Positions 27,995 through 36,547 of a DNA stretch of 64,000 nt are shown one piece after another. The translations under genes and the position numbers were made by a program. Under the pieces are notes generated by a model. It saw only the letters and a program-made list of their open reading frames with translations, was not told the DNA's origin and made no database searches. Position 1 is the first letter of the stretch, and every line of letters begins with the position of its first letter. This stretch comes from Betaproteobacteria bacterium Ga0077526 (GTDB taxonomy: Bacteria > Pseudomonadota > Gammaproteobacteria > Burkholderiales > Ga0077523), in assembly GCA_001464765.1 (NCBI GenBank), contig LNDV01000025.1, positions 183,679 through 247,678 of the forward strand, in the 5' to 3' direction.

Positions 27995-29649
27995 CTCCCC
28001 TCGCCGGCGGGCGGCCCGCGGGACTCTCCGCCTTCCTTGGACGAATCGGCTGGCAGCGTCATGACGAACGCGCTGCCGCGGTTGACGCCCGCGCTGGACG
28101 CCCGCAGATCGCCGCCATGTGCCCGCACCAGGGCCCTCGCCACCGTGAGCCCGATGCCGGGTCCGAGCCCGCTCGCGCTCAACGCATGGGCGTCCTTCAC
28201 GAAGGGCTCGAACACGTGAGGCAGCGTCTGCGGCGTGATGCCGAGTCCGTTATCGGAGACCGTCAGCGAAATCACACCCTCTGCCATGGCAGCCGTCAGC
28301 CGGATCCGACCGCCGGCGAGCGTATGCGAGCTGGCGTTCTCGAGCAGATTCAAGATGGCTTGCTGCAGGTAGGCAGCATCGCCCCGCAGGCGGAACGGCG
28401 CGTCCGGCACTTGAACGTCCAGGCGCTGCTTCCGCTCCTGCAGCAAGGTCCGATGGGTGGCGACGGCCCCCTCGATGACGGCGCGCAGATCGATCGGCAC
28501 GAGCGCGAGCTCCAGCGCGCCGCGTTCCCCCTTCGAGGCGTCAGGCAGGTTGCGGACCAGGCGCCCGACCTGCATCGTCTGCCGCTCGACGATGTCCTTC
28601 ACCAGAGGCAACAACGGTCGCAATGGCTCGTCGGAAGGCTGTTTACCGAGCATGGCGCTCACGATGCGAATGGGCGCCTTGGGGTCGAGCAGTTCCGCGG
28701 TGACCTTGGCAATGAATTCGGCCTGTCGACGCTGCGCGAGTTCGGCCGCCTCCTGCAGCTCCCGTGCGGTCACGGCCGCCAGGACGAGCTTTTCGTTGGC
28801 TTCCCGCAGGCGGGTGAGGAGCATCGCCGATTCGGCTTCCGTAGCCTCGGCGGCGCGTCTCGACGACGGGGCGGCTTCGGGGCCGCGGGGCGGCGCGCCC
28901 GAACCCGGGTCATGAAAGGCAATGCCGCCGGGGCGTTGGCGTTTCGACTCGTACATCGCCACGTCAGCCCGCGCAACAAGGGTATCGACGTCCGCTCCGT
29001 CATCCGGGTAGATCGCGATGCCCACGCTGGCCGTCACCTGCACCGGCTGCCCGTCGACTTCGGCCGCCTCCGCGATCGCCGAGGTCACCTTCGCCGCAAC
29101 CTTCTCCGCATCGGCTGGCTCCCCCAGCTCCGCAAGCACGATGACGAACTCATCGCCACCGTGACGGCACACGCTGTCGACTTCGCGCACCACCGAAAGC
29201 ATGCGGGCAGCGACCAGTTGCAGCACCTTGTCGCCGAAACCGTGTCCCTTCGCATCGTTGAACTGCTTGAAGTTGTCCAGATCCACGAACAGCAGGGCGC
29301 ACTGCGTGCCGTGACGCTTCGCATTCGCGCTGGCCTGCACGAACCGGTCGGACAGGGCGGCACGATTGGGCAGCCGCGTCAGCGGATCGACAGTGGCGGC
29401 GCCCGCGGCGAGCGCCTCCGCCGCCTCCTTTGCTTCGGCTTTGCTGAGCAGCGCCGACACGACGAGTTGCTCGTTGACCTTCACGAGCCGTTCTGCGTCG
29501 GCAGCCTCCAGGCGGTTCTCAGCGCGCACGATGTCCTGCAGCAGCCGCACCAGCAGCGCCTGCATCGCCTCCGTCTGCACGCCCAGTCGCTCGAGCTTTC
29601 GCCGGGCTTCGTCGGTTGCTTGATCGTTGGGATCGGGAGTCGATGTCAC
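27991..29649 (-). CDS. GGDEF diguanylate cyclase fused to a degenerate histidine-kinase module
   Basis: A 552-residue soluble protein without membrane helices. Residues about 1-80 are helical, likely coiled coil. Residues about 85-245 are a GGDEF domain with intact active site (HGGDEF, 163-168) and an RxxD inhibitory site (REVD, 155-158), so c-di-GMP synthesis with product inhibition is expected. A second coiled coil leads to a HisKA-like helix where the phospho-acceptor position is Ala (FIAKVTAELLDP, A318; the usual motif is SHEL). The HATPase domain that follows keeps its N-box (LLENASSH), G1 (DNGLGI), F-box (FEPFV) and G2 (GLGPGIGL). It lies 24 bp after the kaiC-like gene and overlaps the Crp gene. 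Confidence 0.88.
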   Translation of the reverse strand: MTSTPDPNDQATDEARRKLERLGVQTEAMQALLVRLLQDIVRAENRLEAADAERLVKVNEQLVVSALLSKAEAKEAAEALAAGAATVDPLTRLPNRAALSDRFVQASANAKRHGTQCALLFVDLDNFKQFNDAKGHGFGDKVLQLVAARMLSVVREVDSVCRHGGDEFVIVLAELGEPADAEKVAAKVTSAIAEAAEVDGQPVQVTASVGIAIYPDDGADVDTLVARADVAMYESKRQRPGGIAFHDPGSGAPPRGPEAAPSSRRAAEATEAESAMLLTRLREANEKLVLAAVTARELQEAAELAQRRQAEFIAKVTAELLDPKAPIRIVSAMLGKQPSDEPLRPLLPLVKDIVERQTMQVGRLVRNLPDASKGERGALELALVPIDLRAVIEGAVATHRTLLQERKQRLDVQVPDAPFRLRGDAAYLQQAILNLLENASSHTLAGGRIRLTAAMAEGVISLTVSDNGLGITPQTLPHVFEPFVKDAHALSASGLGPGIGLTVARALVRAHGGDLRASSAGVNRGSAFVMTLPADSSKEGGESRGPPAGEGR

Positions 29650-29673
29650 GGCGGCAATCGGCGGATGTCTCGG

Positions 29674-31161
29674 TCAGTCGTGCTTGCCCCGGGACGGCGA
29701 TGCCGCGTCCGAAGAGCCTTTGCGGGTCGGCCGCCCGCCGAGCAAACCTTCCTGATCCGGCAGGGTCTCGCCCATCCGGATACCTTGGTCATCAATGGTG
29801 TAGAGCCGCAGTTCATTCGAGTGATGGCTCGACCGCACCTTGACGACCGCCATCACCCGCAACAGCTTGCTCTCCACCTCGATGTACCGCTGCACGATGA
29901 TCGCGTCCGTGAGGAAGGCCGCGCCGTAAGGGCTGAAGCGCAGGTCGGTATAGCGGTCCTCCAGTTCGGACGTCATGAGCACGGATACGCTGGTGCGCGC
30001 GAGCGCGCCCACCAGACCGAGCAGAGACGCCCGGAAATCGTCTCGAAAGGTCGGGGCCAGGCCCAGTTCGAAGCCGCTGAGGGAATCGAGTACCACCCGT
30101 GTGGCGTTCAGGCGCTTCACTTCCGTCAGGATCTGCAGGGCGATTTCCTCGATCGACAGGTCGGCCGTGCGGCTGTCGATCAACGCCACATGCCCGCGGC
30201 CGATCAGGTCGACCAGCGCGGCGTTGCGCAATCGATTGGGCTGCTGCTCGAAGGCGACCAGGACACCGGCCTCTCCGTTGCGCTCGCCTTCGGCGAGGAA
30301 CGACGCGGCCAGGATGCTCTTCCCGGACCCCGAAGGTCCCGCCACGAGCAGGGAATAGCCGCGCGGCAATCCGCCGCCGAGCATCTCGTCCAGCACGGGC
30401 ACGCCCATGTGCGCGCGCCCGGAATGCTCACCCGCCATGGAACCGCTGACTTCCGACGCCACCGCGCTCGCCGGCGCGAACACGCGGATGCCCGAGCGAT
30501 CGATGCGGAACGTGTGGAGACCGGGAAGCGTGGGTTGGCCCCGCATCTTCATGATCTCCAGCTTGCGCACCATGGAGTTGCGCTGGACGCTCTGGCGCAG
30601 CCAGATGAGTCCGTCGGCCACGGTGAACACGGGATTGGCGTCGACCTCGTCGAAATACTCTCCGATGAGGAAGGTGGTCGCCTGCCAGCTCGCCAACAGG
30701 ACGCCGAGTTGCTGCACGAACATCGGCAGACTGTTGCTGACCGCTCCATTTGCGCCCGCCACGACCACCGACCGGAAGGAATCGACGAAGATGAGTCCCG
30801 GATTGTGCTCGGCGACTTCGCTCGCAATGCGGGCGAGAACCCGATCGAGATCGCCGCTCGCGACATCGTCCGACAGGCTGACAAAGCGTACTCGCTCGTT
30901 GATCGCCTCGGCGTCGAAGAAGTCGAACTGCTGCTGGTAGCGCAGCATCTTGAGCGGCGGCTCTCCGAGAACCGTGAAATAGATGGCCGGGCGCTCCGTC
31001 GTGGCCAGGGCGAACATGATCTGGTGGGCGAGCGTCGTCTTGCCGCAGCCGGGCTGTCCGGCAATCAGGTTGAACGAGAATTCGGGCAGTCCTCCGCCCA
31101 GCACGTCGTCCAGACCCGGCACGCGCGTGGCCAGGCGGGTGATGCTTACTTTGGAAGTCAT
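29674..31161 (-). CDS. KaiC-like double-domain RecA-family ATPase
   Basis: A 495-residue protein with two tandem KaiC domains. Walker A motifs are GQPGCGKT (35-42) and GPSGSGKS (275-282); Walker B-like strands are LIFVDSF and RVVLDSLSGFE. Comparison with cyanobacterial KaiC from memory shows two differences. In the first domain the catalytic Glu pair after the Walker A strand is replaced (FTVLGEPPLKML). In the second domain the autophosphorylated Ser-Thr pair is replaced by AAF before LTDAIIVQRYIE, while a Glu is kept in LVAFEQQPNRLRNA. No kaiA or kaiB is nearby, so this is a KaiC-family switch rather than a clock. It overlaps the upstream gene by 4 bp. Confidence 0.9.
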   Translation of the reverse strand: MTSKVSITRLATRVPGLDDVLGGGLPEFSFNLIAGQPGCGKTTLAHQIMFALATTERPAIYFTVLGEPPLKMLRYQQQFDFFDAEAINERVRFVSLSDDVASGDLDRVLARIASEVAEHNPGLIFVDSFRSVVVAGANGAVSNSLPMFVQQLGVLLASWQATTFLIGEYFDEVDANPVFTVADGLIWLRQSVQRNSMVRKLEIMKMRGQPTLPGLHTFRIDRSGIRVFAPASAVASEVSGSMAGEHSGRAHMGVPVLDEMLGGGLPRGYSLLVAGPSGSGKSILAASFLAEGERNGEAGVLVAFEQQPNRLRNAALVDLIGRGHVALIDSRTADLSIEEIALQILTEVKRLNATRVVLDSLSGFELGLAPTFRDDFRASLLGLVGALARTSVSVLMTSELEDRYTDLRFSPYGAAFLTDAIIVQRYIEVESKLLRVMAVVKVRSSHHSNELRLYTIDDQGIRMGETLPDQEGLLGGRPTRKGSSDAASPSRGKHD

Positions 31162-31703
31162 TGGGACGTGTCCTGCGCCGGTCCGGCGCCCGATGGTTGA
31201 ATCCAGACGGATCGCAGCAACTCGATGGTCAGCGACGGGCCGACCAGACTGGCAAGCAGATCGTGAAACACGATGAACAGCGCAATACCGGCCGCGGAAG
31301 CTTCGACCGGCGTCCGGCCCCGGAGGGCGGCCTTCAAGGCCGAGCATTCCAGCGCGGGCAGGCCCCGCTGATGGTTGTCGGCGATCCAGGGGAAGTGCGT
31401 CGACGTGACGTGGAGGCTGCGATCGAACAGCGCGACGACGCCGCGCATGCCGATGACAGGATGCAGCGCCCGGTCGATGTCCAGCCAGATGACAACGATG
31501 CCATCGGCAATCTGCGCGGGCCCTGCCCCTTCCGGGGCATGGTGTGCCACGGTGGAGCGCCATCGACTCTCATCTAGACTTGTCAGCGGCATGTCGAGAA
31601 TACGAACCAAGGCGGTAGTTGCCAGTCTACACCCGCGAGCTGCGTTGCCAAGGACGAGATCATCCTGGGAAGAGACGACTGCATGGGGCCATTCGTCTGC
31701 CAT
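31158..31703 (-). CDS. Uncharacterised protein leading the KaiC operon
   Basis: A 181-residue protein that I do not recognise. ATG 31703 (MADEWPHAVVSS) has AAGGA a few bases upstream; ATG 31592 (MPLTSLDESRW) is an alternative giving 144 residues. The centre (GIVVIWLDIDRALHPVIGMRGVVALFDRSLHV) looks like beta-strands, and the C-terminal part (ASAAGIALFIVFHDLLASLVGPSLTIELL) is a hydrophobic helix or helix pair. There is no signal peptide. The stop overlaps the kaiC-like start by 4 bp, so the two are translationally coupled and probably act together. Confidence 0.65.
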   Translation of the reverse strand: MADEWPHAVVSSQDDLVLGNAARGCRLATTALVRILDMPLTSLDESRWRSTVAHHAPEGAGPAQIADGIVVIWLDIDRALHPVIGMRGVVALFDRSLHVTSTHFPWIADNHQRGLPALECSALKAALRGRTPVEASAAGIALFIVFHDLLASLVGPSLTIELLRSVWIQPSGAGPAQDTSQ

Positions 31704-32304
31704 CGCATGTCCTTCCCGGTCCGCGCGCCGTGGCATGCCGCCGCTCCTTGCCTCGAACCAAACTTGACGTGTCCGTGCCCTGCTGCGCGTTCACGCCGTC
31801 GACTCGATGGAAAGTGGGTGGCAGCGATCGCTGGCGCATCGGGGCATGGACCGCCGTTGAGAGCCGCGATTGCAACGGGCTCCAGGGAAGCGGGTGACAA
31901 GTGTCGTGTCCGACGCAGGGGAACAACGGAACCGCTGGATCTACTGCAGATATGTCGAGGCGCCAAAACCGGGAAAAAGAGAGGCAATGCTGGACAGTAA
32001 ACGTCCGGGGCCGGATGTTCTGTGCGGTACCTAACGCATTGGAACTTCATCGGCGGCAGCACGTCGTCATGACCGATCGCACGCGCATTCCTCCACCGCG
32101 ATCGCTGAACGACTCGACCGCGTCCGACGCCAGACCGCAGGCCCGGTGGGGCGGCAGCAACTTCCGGTACATTCTTGAGCGGCAGCGCCTTTCTGTTCGC
32201 TCCGGATTCCGGAAGCGTCGCGACGAGCCGCAAACCCCGACGCGCGCGGCCGGAGACCGCGGGTCCCGCGGACACCATTCGTTCCCCCAACCAACCCGGT
32301 GAAC
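31704..32304. other. 600-base divergent intergenic region
   Basis: Separates the KaiC operon (minus) from the P-type ATPase (plus). Several short open frames cross it but none resembles a protein family, and they overlap each other on both strands. No terminator, tRNA or strong palindrome was recognised. Promoters for both flanking transcription units should lie here. Confidence 0.5.
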
Positions 32305-34995
32305 ATGACCTCCACGCAATCGTCCTGGCACGCGCTGACCGCGGAAGAAGCGGCCGCGCAACTCGCGGCCGATCTTCATCGGGGCCTCAACAGCGACGAG
32401 GCCTCCGCGCGGCTCGCACGGCACGGCGCAAACCGGATTCCCGAAGGTGCCCGTCGCCCCGCATGGGGCCGGTTTCTGCTCCAGTTCCACAATCCGCTCA
32501 TTTACGTGCTGCTTGCCTCGGGTGCCGTCACGCTGTTCCTGCGCGACTACATCGACTCGGGCGTGATTCTCGGGGTGGTCGTCATCAACGCGCTCATCGG
32601 CTTCGTGCAGGAAGGTCGCGCGGAGAAGGCGCTCGACGCGGTCCGCAGCCTCCTCGCGACGCGGGCCACGGTGCTGCGCGACGGCCAGCGTCGGCAGATC
32701 GACGCGCAGGAACTGGTGCCGGGCGACGTCGTGCTGCTGGAACCGGGCGACCGCGTCCCCGCGGATCTACGCGTCACGCGGGCCAAGAATCTCGAAGTGA
32801 TCGAGTCCGCACTCACGGGCGAATCCGTGCCGGTCGAGAAACGCACCCGGAGCGATCCGCCGCAGGCCGGTGTCTCCGATCGCGCCTGCATGGCCTACTC
32901 CGGCACGCTGGTGGCCATGGGCCAGGGTCACGGCCTCGTGGTCGCCACCGGCAGCGACACCGAAATCGGCCGGATCGGCGCTCTGGTGGGGGAAGTGCAG
33001 TCGCTCGTGACACCGCTTACCCGCCGTCTCAACGTGTTTTCCACGCGCATCACGGTCGCCATTCTTGTGGTCGCCACGGCCACGTTCCTGTTCGGGCATC
33101 TGGTCGCTCGCATCCCCGCACTGGAGATGTTCCTCGCGGTCGTGGGGCTTGCCGTCGCCGCGATCCCAGAAGGACTGCCCGCCGTGGTGACGATCATCCT
33201 GGCCATCGGCACGCGGGCCATGGCGCGCAATCGGGCCGTCGTGCGACGCCTCGCGGCCGTGGAAACACTAGGCTCGGTCACGGTGATCTGCTCCGACAAG
33301 ACCGGGACGCTCACGCGTAACGAGATGACCGCCGTCCGCGTCGTGCTGGCGGACCGCGAGCTCCTCGTGTCCGGCGCCGGGTACGCCCCGGAGGGCGGCT
33401 TCTCGGAGGCGGGCGCCTCCATCGACCCCAGCGATGACGGCGTTCTCCAGAACTTCGTACGTTGTGCCGCGCTGTGCAACGACGCGCAGCTTCGGCCGGG
33501 AGACACCGGCGAGTGGCAGGTCGTCGGCGACCCGACGGAGGGCGCTCTCCTTACGCTCGCCCGGAAGGCCGATGTCGATCTGCCGCAACTCCTGCTGGAG
33601 CATCCGCGGATCGATGTGATTCCCTTCGAGTCCGACCGGCGCTTCATGGCCACGCTGCATCGCGACCACGAGGGTCACCACGTGGTCATGCTGAAGGGCG
33701 CGCCGGAGCGCGTCCTCGCGCTTTGCGTGTCGCAGGCGGGGGACCGGCCAACCGACCTCCCCTACTGGAACGACGCCATCCACCGCGCGGCCAGTGCCGG
33801 GGAACGAGTCCTGGCGCTGGCGCAGTGCCATTGGCCCGCCGATCGCACTGGCATCGACATCGCCGACATCACGCCTCGCTTCGAACTCCTGGGCCTGATC
33901 GGCATCATCGACCCGCCCCGGGACGAAGCCATCGCCGCGGTGGCGAAGTGTCAGCACGCAGGCATCCGCGTAAAGATGATCACCGGCGACCACGCGGTCA
34001 CCGCCGCTGCCATCGGACAGCGTCTCGGCCTGTCGCCCGGCACGGCCCTGACGGGGGACATCATCGAGAAGCTGGACGATACGGCGCTTGCGGCGAGTGC
34101 TGGAGAGACCGATGTGTTTGCCCGGGCGAGTCCGGAGCACAAGCTCCGCCTGATAGGCGCGCTGCAGTCCGCGGGGCACCTCGTGGCGATGACGGGTGAC
34201 GGCGTCAACGATGCCCCTGCACTGAAGGCCGCGGACATCGGCGTGGCGATGGGCCACAAGGGTACCGATGCCGCACGCGAAGCCTCGGACCTCGTTCTCA
34301 CTGACGACAACTTCGCCACCATCGCAAGCGCCGTCCGCGAAGGCCGCGTCGTCTTCGACAACATCCGCAAGTCGCTTCTCTTCATGCTGCCCACCAACGG
34401 CGGTCAGGCCGGCGTTATCGTCATCTCGGTGTTCGCCGGGCTTGCGCTCCCGGTCACGGCGGCGCAGATCCTCTGGGTGAACATGGTTACCGCCGTGACA
34501 TTGGCCCTGGCGCTGGCGTTCGAGCCGGCGGAGGCGCACGTCATGTCCAAGCCTCCGCGTCCCGTGGGCGAACCGCTCGTCACCAGGGCGATGGCAACGC
34601 GCATCCTGTTCGTGGTTGCCCTGATGGTCGCCGCCGCGTTCGCCGTGTTCGAATGGGAGCTTGCGAGGGGAAGCAGTCTCGCCACAGCCAGGACAGCGGC
34701 AGTCAACATGCTGGTGGCCGGTGAGGTCGTCTATCTGTTCAACGTTCGGCACTTCGTCGCGAGTGCGTGGCGGCTGGAGACCGTCACCGGCAACCGGATG
34801 GCTCTCTGGGTCACAGGCACACTCGTCGCGCTCCAGATGCTCTTCACGTACGCCCCACCGTTTCAGTCGCTGTTCCAGAGCACCGCCCTCGACCTCGAGT
34901 CCTGGCTGGTCATCTGGGGACTCGCCGCCGCAAAGTTCGTGGCGGTCGAGGCCGAGAAAGCCCTGCGTCGCCGGCGTCCGGATTGGCACCTTTGA
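32305..34995 (+). CDS. Cation-transporting P-type ATPase (P2-like)
   Basis: An 896-residue inner-membrane pump. An N-terminal cation ATPase domain (LNSDEASARLARHGANRI) leads into membrane helices, the actuator motif TGES, helix 4 PEGLPAVVT, the phosphorylation motif CSDKTGTLT (Asp331), the nucleotide-binding KGAPERV, and the hinge TGDGVNDAPALK. PEGLP and the overall plan fit the Ca2+/PMR1/Na+ P2 group. In helix 6 the sequence is NMVTAVTLALAL, so the Asp that ligates Ca2+ in SERCA (N-x-x-TD) is Ala; the transported ion is therefore uncertain. ATG 32305 lacks a clear Shine-Dalgarno; GTG 32299 is two codons upstream. Confidence 0.9.
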   Translation: MTSTQSSWHALTAEEAAAQLAADLHRGLNSDEASARLARHGANRIPEGARRPAWGRFLLQFHNPLIYVLLASGAVTLFLRDYIDSGVILGVVVINALIGFVQEGRAEKALDAVRSLLATRATVLRDGQRRQIDAQELVPGDVVLLEPGDRVPADLRVTRAKNLEVIESALTGESVPVEKRTRSDPPQAGVSDRACMAYSGTLVAMGQGHGLVVATGSDTEIGRIGALVGEVQSLVTPLTRRLNVFSTRITVAILVVATATFLFGHLVARIPALEMFLAVVGLAVAAIPEGLPAVVTIILAIGTRAMARNRAVVRRLAAVETLGSVTVICSDKTGTLTRNEMTAVRVVLADRELLVSGAGYAPEGGFSEAGASIDPSDDGVLQNFVRCAALCNDAQLRPGDTGEWQVVGDPTEGALLTLARKADVDLPQLLLEHPRIDVIPFESDRRFMATLHRDHEGHHVVMLKGAPERVLALCVSQAGDRPTDLPYWNDAIHRAASAGERVLALAQCHWPADRTGIDIADITPRFELLGLIGIIDPPRDEAIAAVAKCQHAGIRVKMITGDHAVTAAAIGQRLGLSPGTALTGDIIEKLDDTALAASAGETDVFARASPEHKLRLIGALQSAGHLVAMTGDGVNDAPALKAADIGVAMGHKGTDAAREASDLVLTDDNFATIASAVREGRVVFDNIRKSLLFMLPTNGGQAGVIVISVFAGLALPVTAAQILWVNMVTAVTLALALAFEPAEAHVMSKPPRPVGEPLVTRAMATRILFVVALMVAAAFAVFEWELARGSSLATARTAAVNMLVAGEVVYLFNVRHFVASAWRLETVTGNRMALWVTGTLVALQMLFTYAPPFQSLFQSTALDLESWLVIWGLAAAKFVAVEAEKALRRRRPDWHL

Positions 34996-35880
34996 TGGAT
35001 GACCGATACGACCGAGCCTGAAAACCCCGACTCCTTCACCCCGAGTGTCGGAAAACCATACACCGCCGCGGGGCACCGCACTAACCGCATCATCACGAGT
35101 TCACCGCTTAACTTGCCGATGGGATGCATCGCCGCCGTCACTCGGCGAGGGGCGAACGGGCAAGCCCCACGTTTCGCGAGTCGCGCCGACCACGAATCGC
35201 GCGTCACCGCGCCGTTCGGGAGGCCTACGATGCACGGGCATAAACATCAGATACCGGCCACCAATGCAGCATCGTGCCGATCTCATCGGGCGCAAAACCT
35301 AACGGCACCATGCTTCCCGACCGCTTCGTCTTCCGCGCCAATCGAGGCTTCGGTGAAGCGCGGGAGAAAAAACTCTACGGGCCTGGAATGTGAACCCCGA
35401 TCCCATCGACCACGCCTTCGGCAAGAAATAGACTGACCATATCGGCGCCTCACGGGTGAGGTCTGCATGGCGCTCACGACTGGCCCGAGTTCGAGGTGCC
35501 CGGACGAGATGACGTTCGGAATGTGTAGGGTTCCTTTACATGGACATCCGGCGAACTGAAGCCTTCGGTCAACGCGTTGCCCGCCAAGCCGCGTGCAGAA
35601 ACGGCAGGGAATTCTCTGCCGATGCGCGATGGATCGGCCGTCCTCGATCGGCAGGATCCCCATTGCTGGCTGAGGAGACAGGCGAAAATCCCCTTTCGAC
35701 CATCGCCGAATGGCGATACTTGCGGCCAGACACCTTAGCGCTGCGCCGTCGGAAAACGACCGGGGCTCCCGTCGAAAGCCCGCCCGATTCCGGTGCGAAA
35801 CTCGTCGAACCCCCTAACAGAGTTGTTGTGATTCCCCGAGATGATGCGCTATGCGCATGACTACATTGCCTTATTTCGCG
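34996..35880. other. Long region without a recognisable gene
   Basis: Nearly 0.9 kb between the ATPase stop and the sigma-54 promoter. Open frames exist in several phases but are short, overlap in opposite directions and resemble nothing I know; their codon use looks random. I see no tRNA, rRNA or strong terminator. It may hold distal activator sites for the sigma-54 promoter or decayed sequence. Confidence 0.5.
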
Positions 35881-35896
35881 CGGCACACTCGTTGCT
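35881..35896 (+). promoter_or_regulatory. Sigma-54 (RpoN) promoter for the PEP-CTERM mini-gene
   Basis: CGGCAC-ACTCG-TTGCT matches the -24/-12 consensus TGGCAC-N5-TTGCW at 10 of 11 defined bases. The essential GG (35882-35883) and GC (35894-35895) are separated by exactly 10 bases. Transcription would start near 35907, about 86 bases before the ATG at 35993. RpoN with the PrsK/PrsR two-component system is known to control PEP-CTERM genes in floc-forming Betaproteobacteria. Confidence 0.75.
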
Positions 35897-35992
35897 GAAC
35901 GGCGACGGTCGCCGTGTCCCACGGCGTCGGTCGTACCAAAAAAATGCCTCGCAGCCGCGATTCCACTTTGCAAAATTGGGGGTAATAAAAAC

Positions 35993-36136
35993 ATGCGTGT
36001 CCTGTTCTCCACAATTTCTCTCCTGATCCTGTCCTCCCCGGCGTTCGCCCTCCCCACCGGAGTCCCCGAACCCGAAACGATGCTGCTGCTCGGTGTTGCA
36101 GCGGCCGCGTTCCTCGCCGTCCGCAAGAAGAAGTAA
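35993..36136 (+). CDS. 47-residue minimal PEP-CTERM protein
   Basis: A tiny complete gene: ATG 35993, TAA 36134-36136. Residues 1-19 form a Sec signal peptide (MRVLF, hydrophobic core, SSPAFA cleavage site). Only about four residues (LPTG) follow before the PEP-CTERM sorting signal: VPEPETMLLLG, a hydrophobic helix (VAAAAFLAV) and a basic end (RKKK). This signal is recognised by exosortase (EpsH/XrtA), which cleaves near the PEP motif and attaches or releases the protein at the surface. After both cleavages almost nothing would remain, so the peptide itself may be a signal, a membrane factor or an exosortase substrate decoy. A G-rich GGGGG lies about 10 bases upstream of the ATG. A sigma-54 promoter precedes it and a hairpin follows. 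Confidence 0.85.
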   Translation: MRVLFSTISLLILSSPAFALPTGVPEPETMLLLGVAAAAFLAVRKKK

Positions 36137-36150
36137 TCGATGCAGTCCGT

Positions 36151-36180
36151 CGTCCTCCCCGGTTTCATTCGGGGAGGACG
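36151..36180 (+). terminator. Strong hairpin after the PEP-CTERM mini-gene
   Basis: CGTCCTCCCC (36151-36160) pairs perfectly with GGGGAGGACG (36171-36180) around GGTTTCATTC, 14 bases after the stop. There is no T-tract, so it may be a weak terminator or a 3' stabilising hairpin. Confidence 0.55.
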
Positions 36181-36547
36181 CGTTGCGCCGCACGAAGGAT
36201 TTCTCCGGGAGTTACCGGTGCATGGCAAGTGGATTACCACGCCATTCCGTCCCCGCGATGAATCCCGCTTCACTGCTCTTGCGGAGCTTCAGTTACAGCT
36301 AGGGATGGTCTCCCGCGACGCGAGCCAGCTCGCGTCGGGAAATGACCGGTAGCCCCGCTTTCCGCTGAATCTCCCCCACCCCATCGCTAGGCGCTGCGAC
36401 CCGCGCCCGCGAGGGGTTGCCGCGCAATCGGGCATGTCCGCCTTGACGGATCAATTGCCCGTTTGCGTCGCGCGAGCAGTCTGTGCAGCGAGAAATGCCG
36501 AGAAACACTGACCGCCGAACCGAAAGACATTTAGGGGAAGAGCCGCC
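36181..36547. other. Leader region of the giant adhesin gene
   Basis: This 367-base gap contains a long imperfect hairpin at 36311-36340 (TCCCG-cg-ACGCGAG against CTCGCGTCGGGA, loop CCAG). A strong Shine-Dalgarno AGGGGAAG lies about 8 bases before ATG 36548. No further gene is seen. I could not assign a promoter with confidence. Confidence 0.5.

Noticed and set aside
27745..31200. Plus-strand open frame of 1,151 codons across the KaiC operon
   Set aside because: Antisense to three well-supported genes and rich in His/Arg/Gln, typical of reverse-frame translations in high-GC DNA.
31901..32302. Plus-strand ORF of 133 codons before the P-type ATPase
   Set aside because: No family resemblance, low-complexity Arg/Pro content, and overlaps several equally open frames on the other strand.
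36223..36240. TGGCAA-N5-TTACC as a second sigma-54 site upstream of the adhesin
   Set aside because: The essential GC of the -12 element is AC, so it fails the core requirement.
35283..36273. Short ORFs on both strands between the ATPase and the adhesin
   Set aside because: They overlap one another, have no recognisable motifs, and one crosses the PEP-CTERM mini-gene antisense. Only the 47-codon frame has signal peptide and sorting signal.
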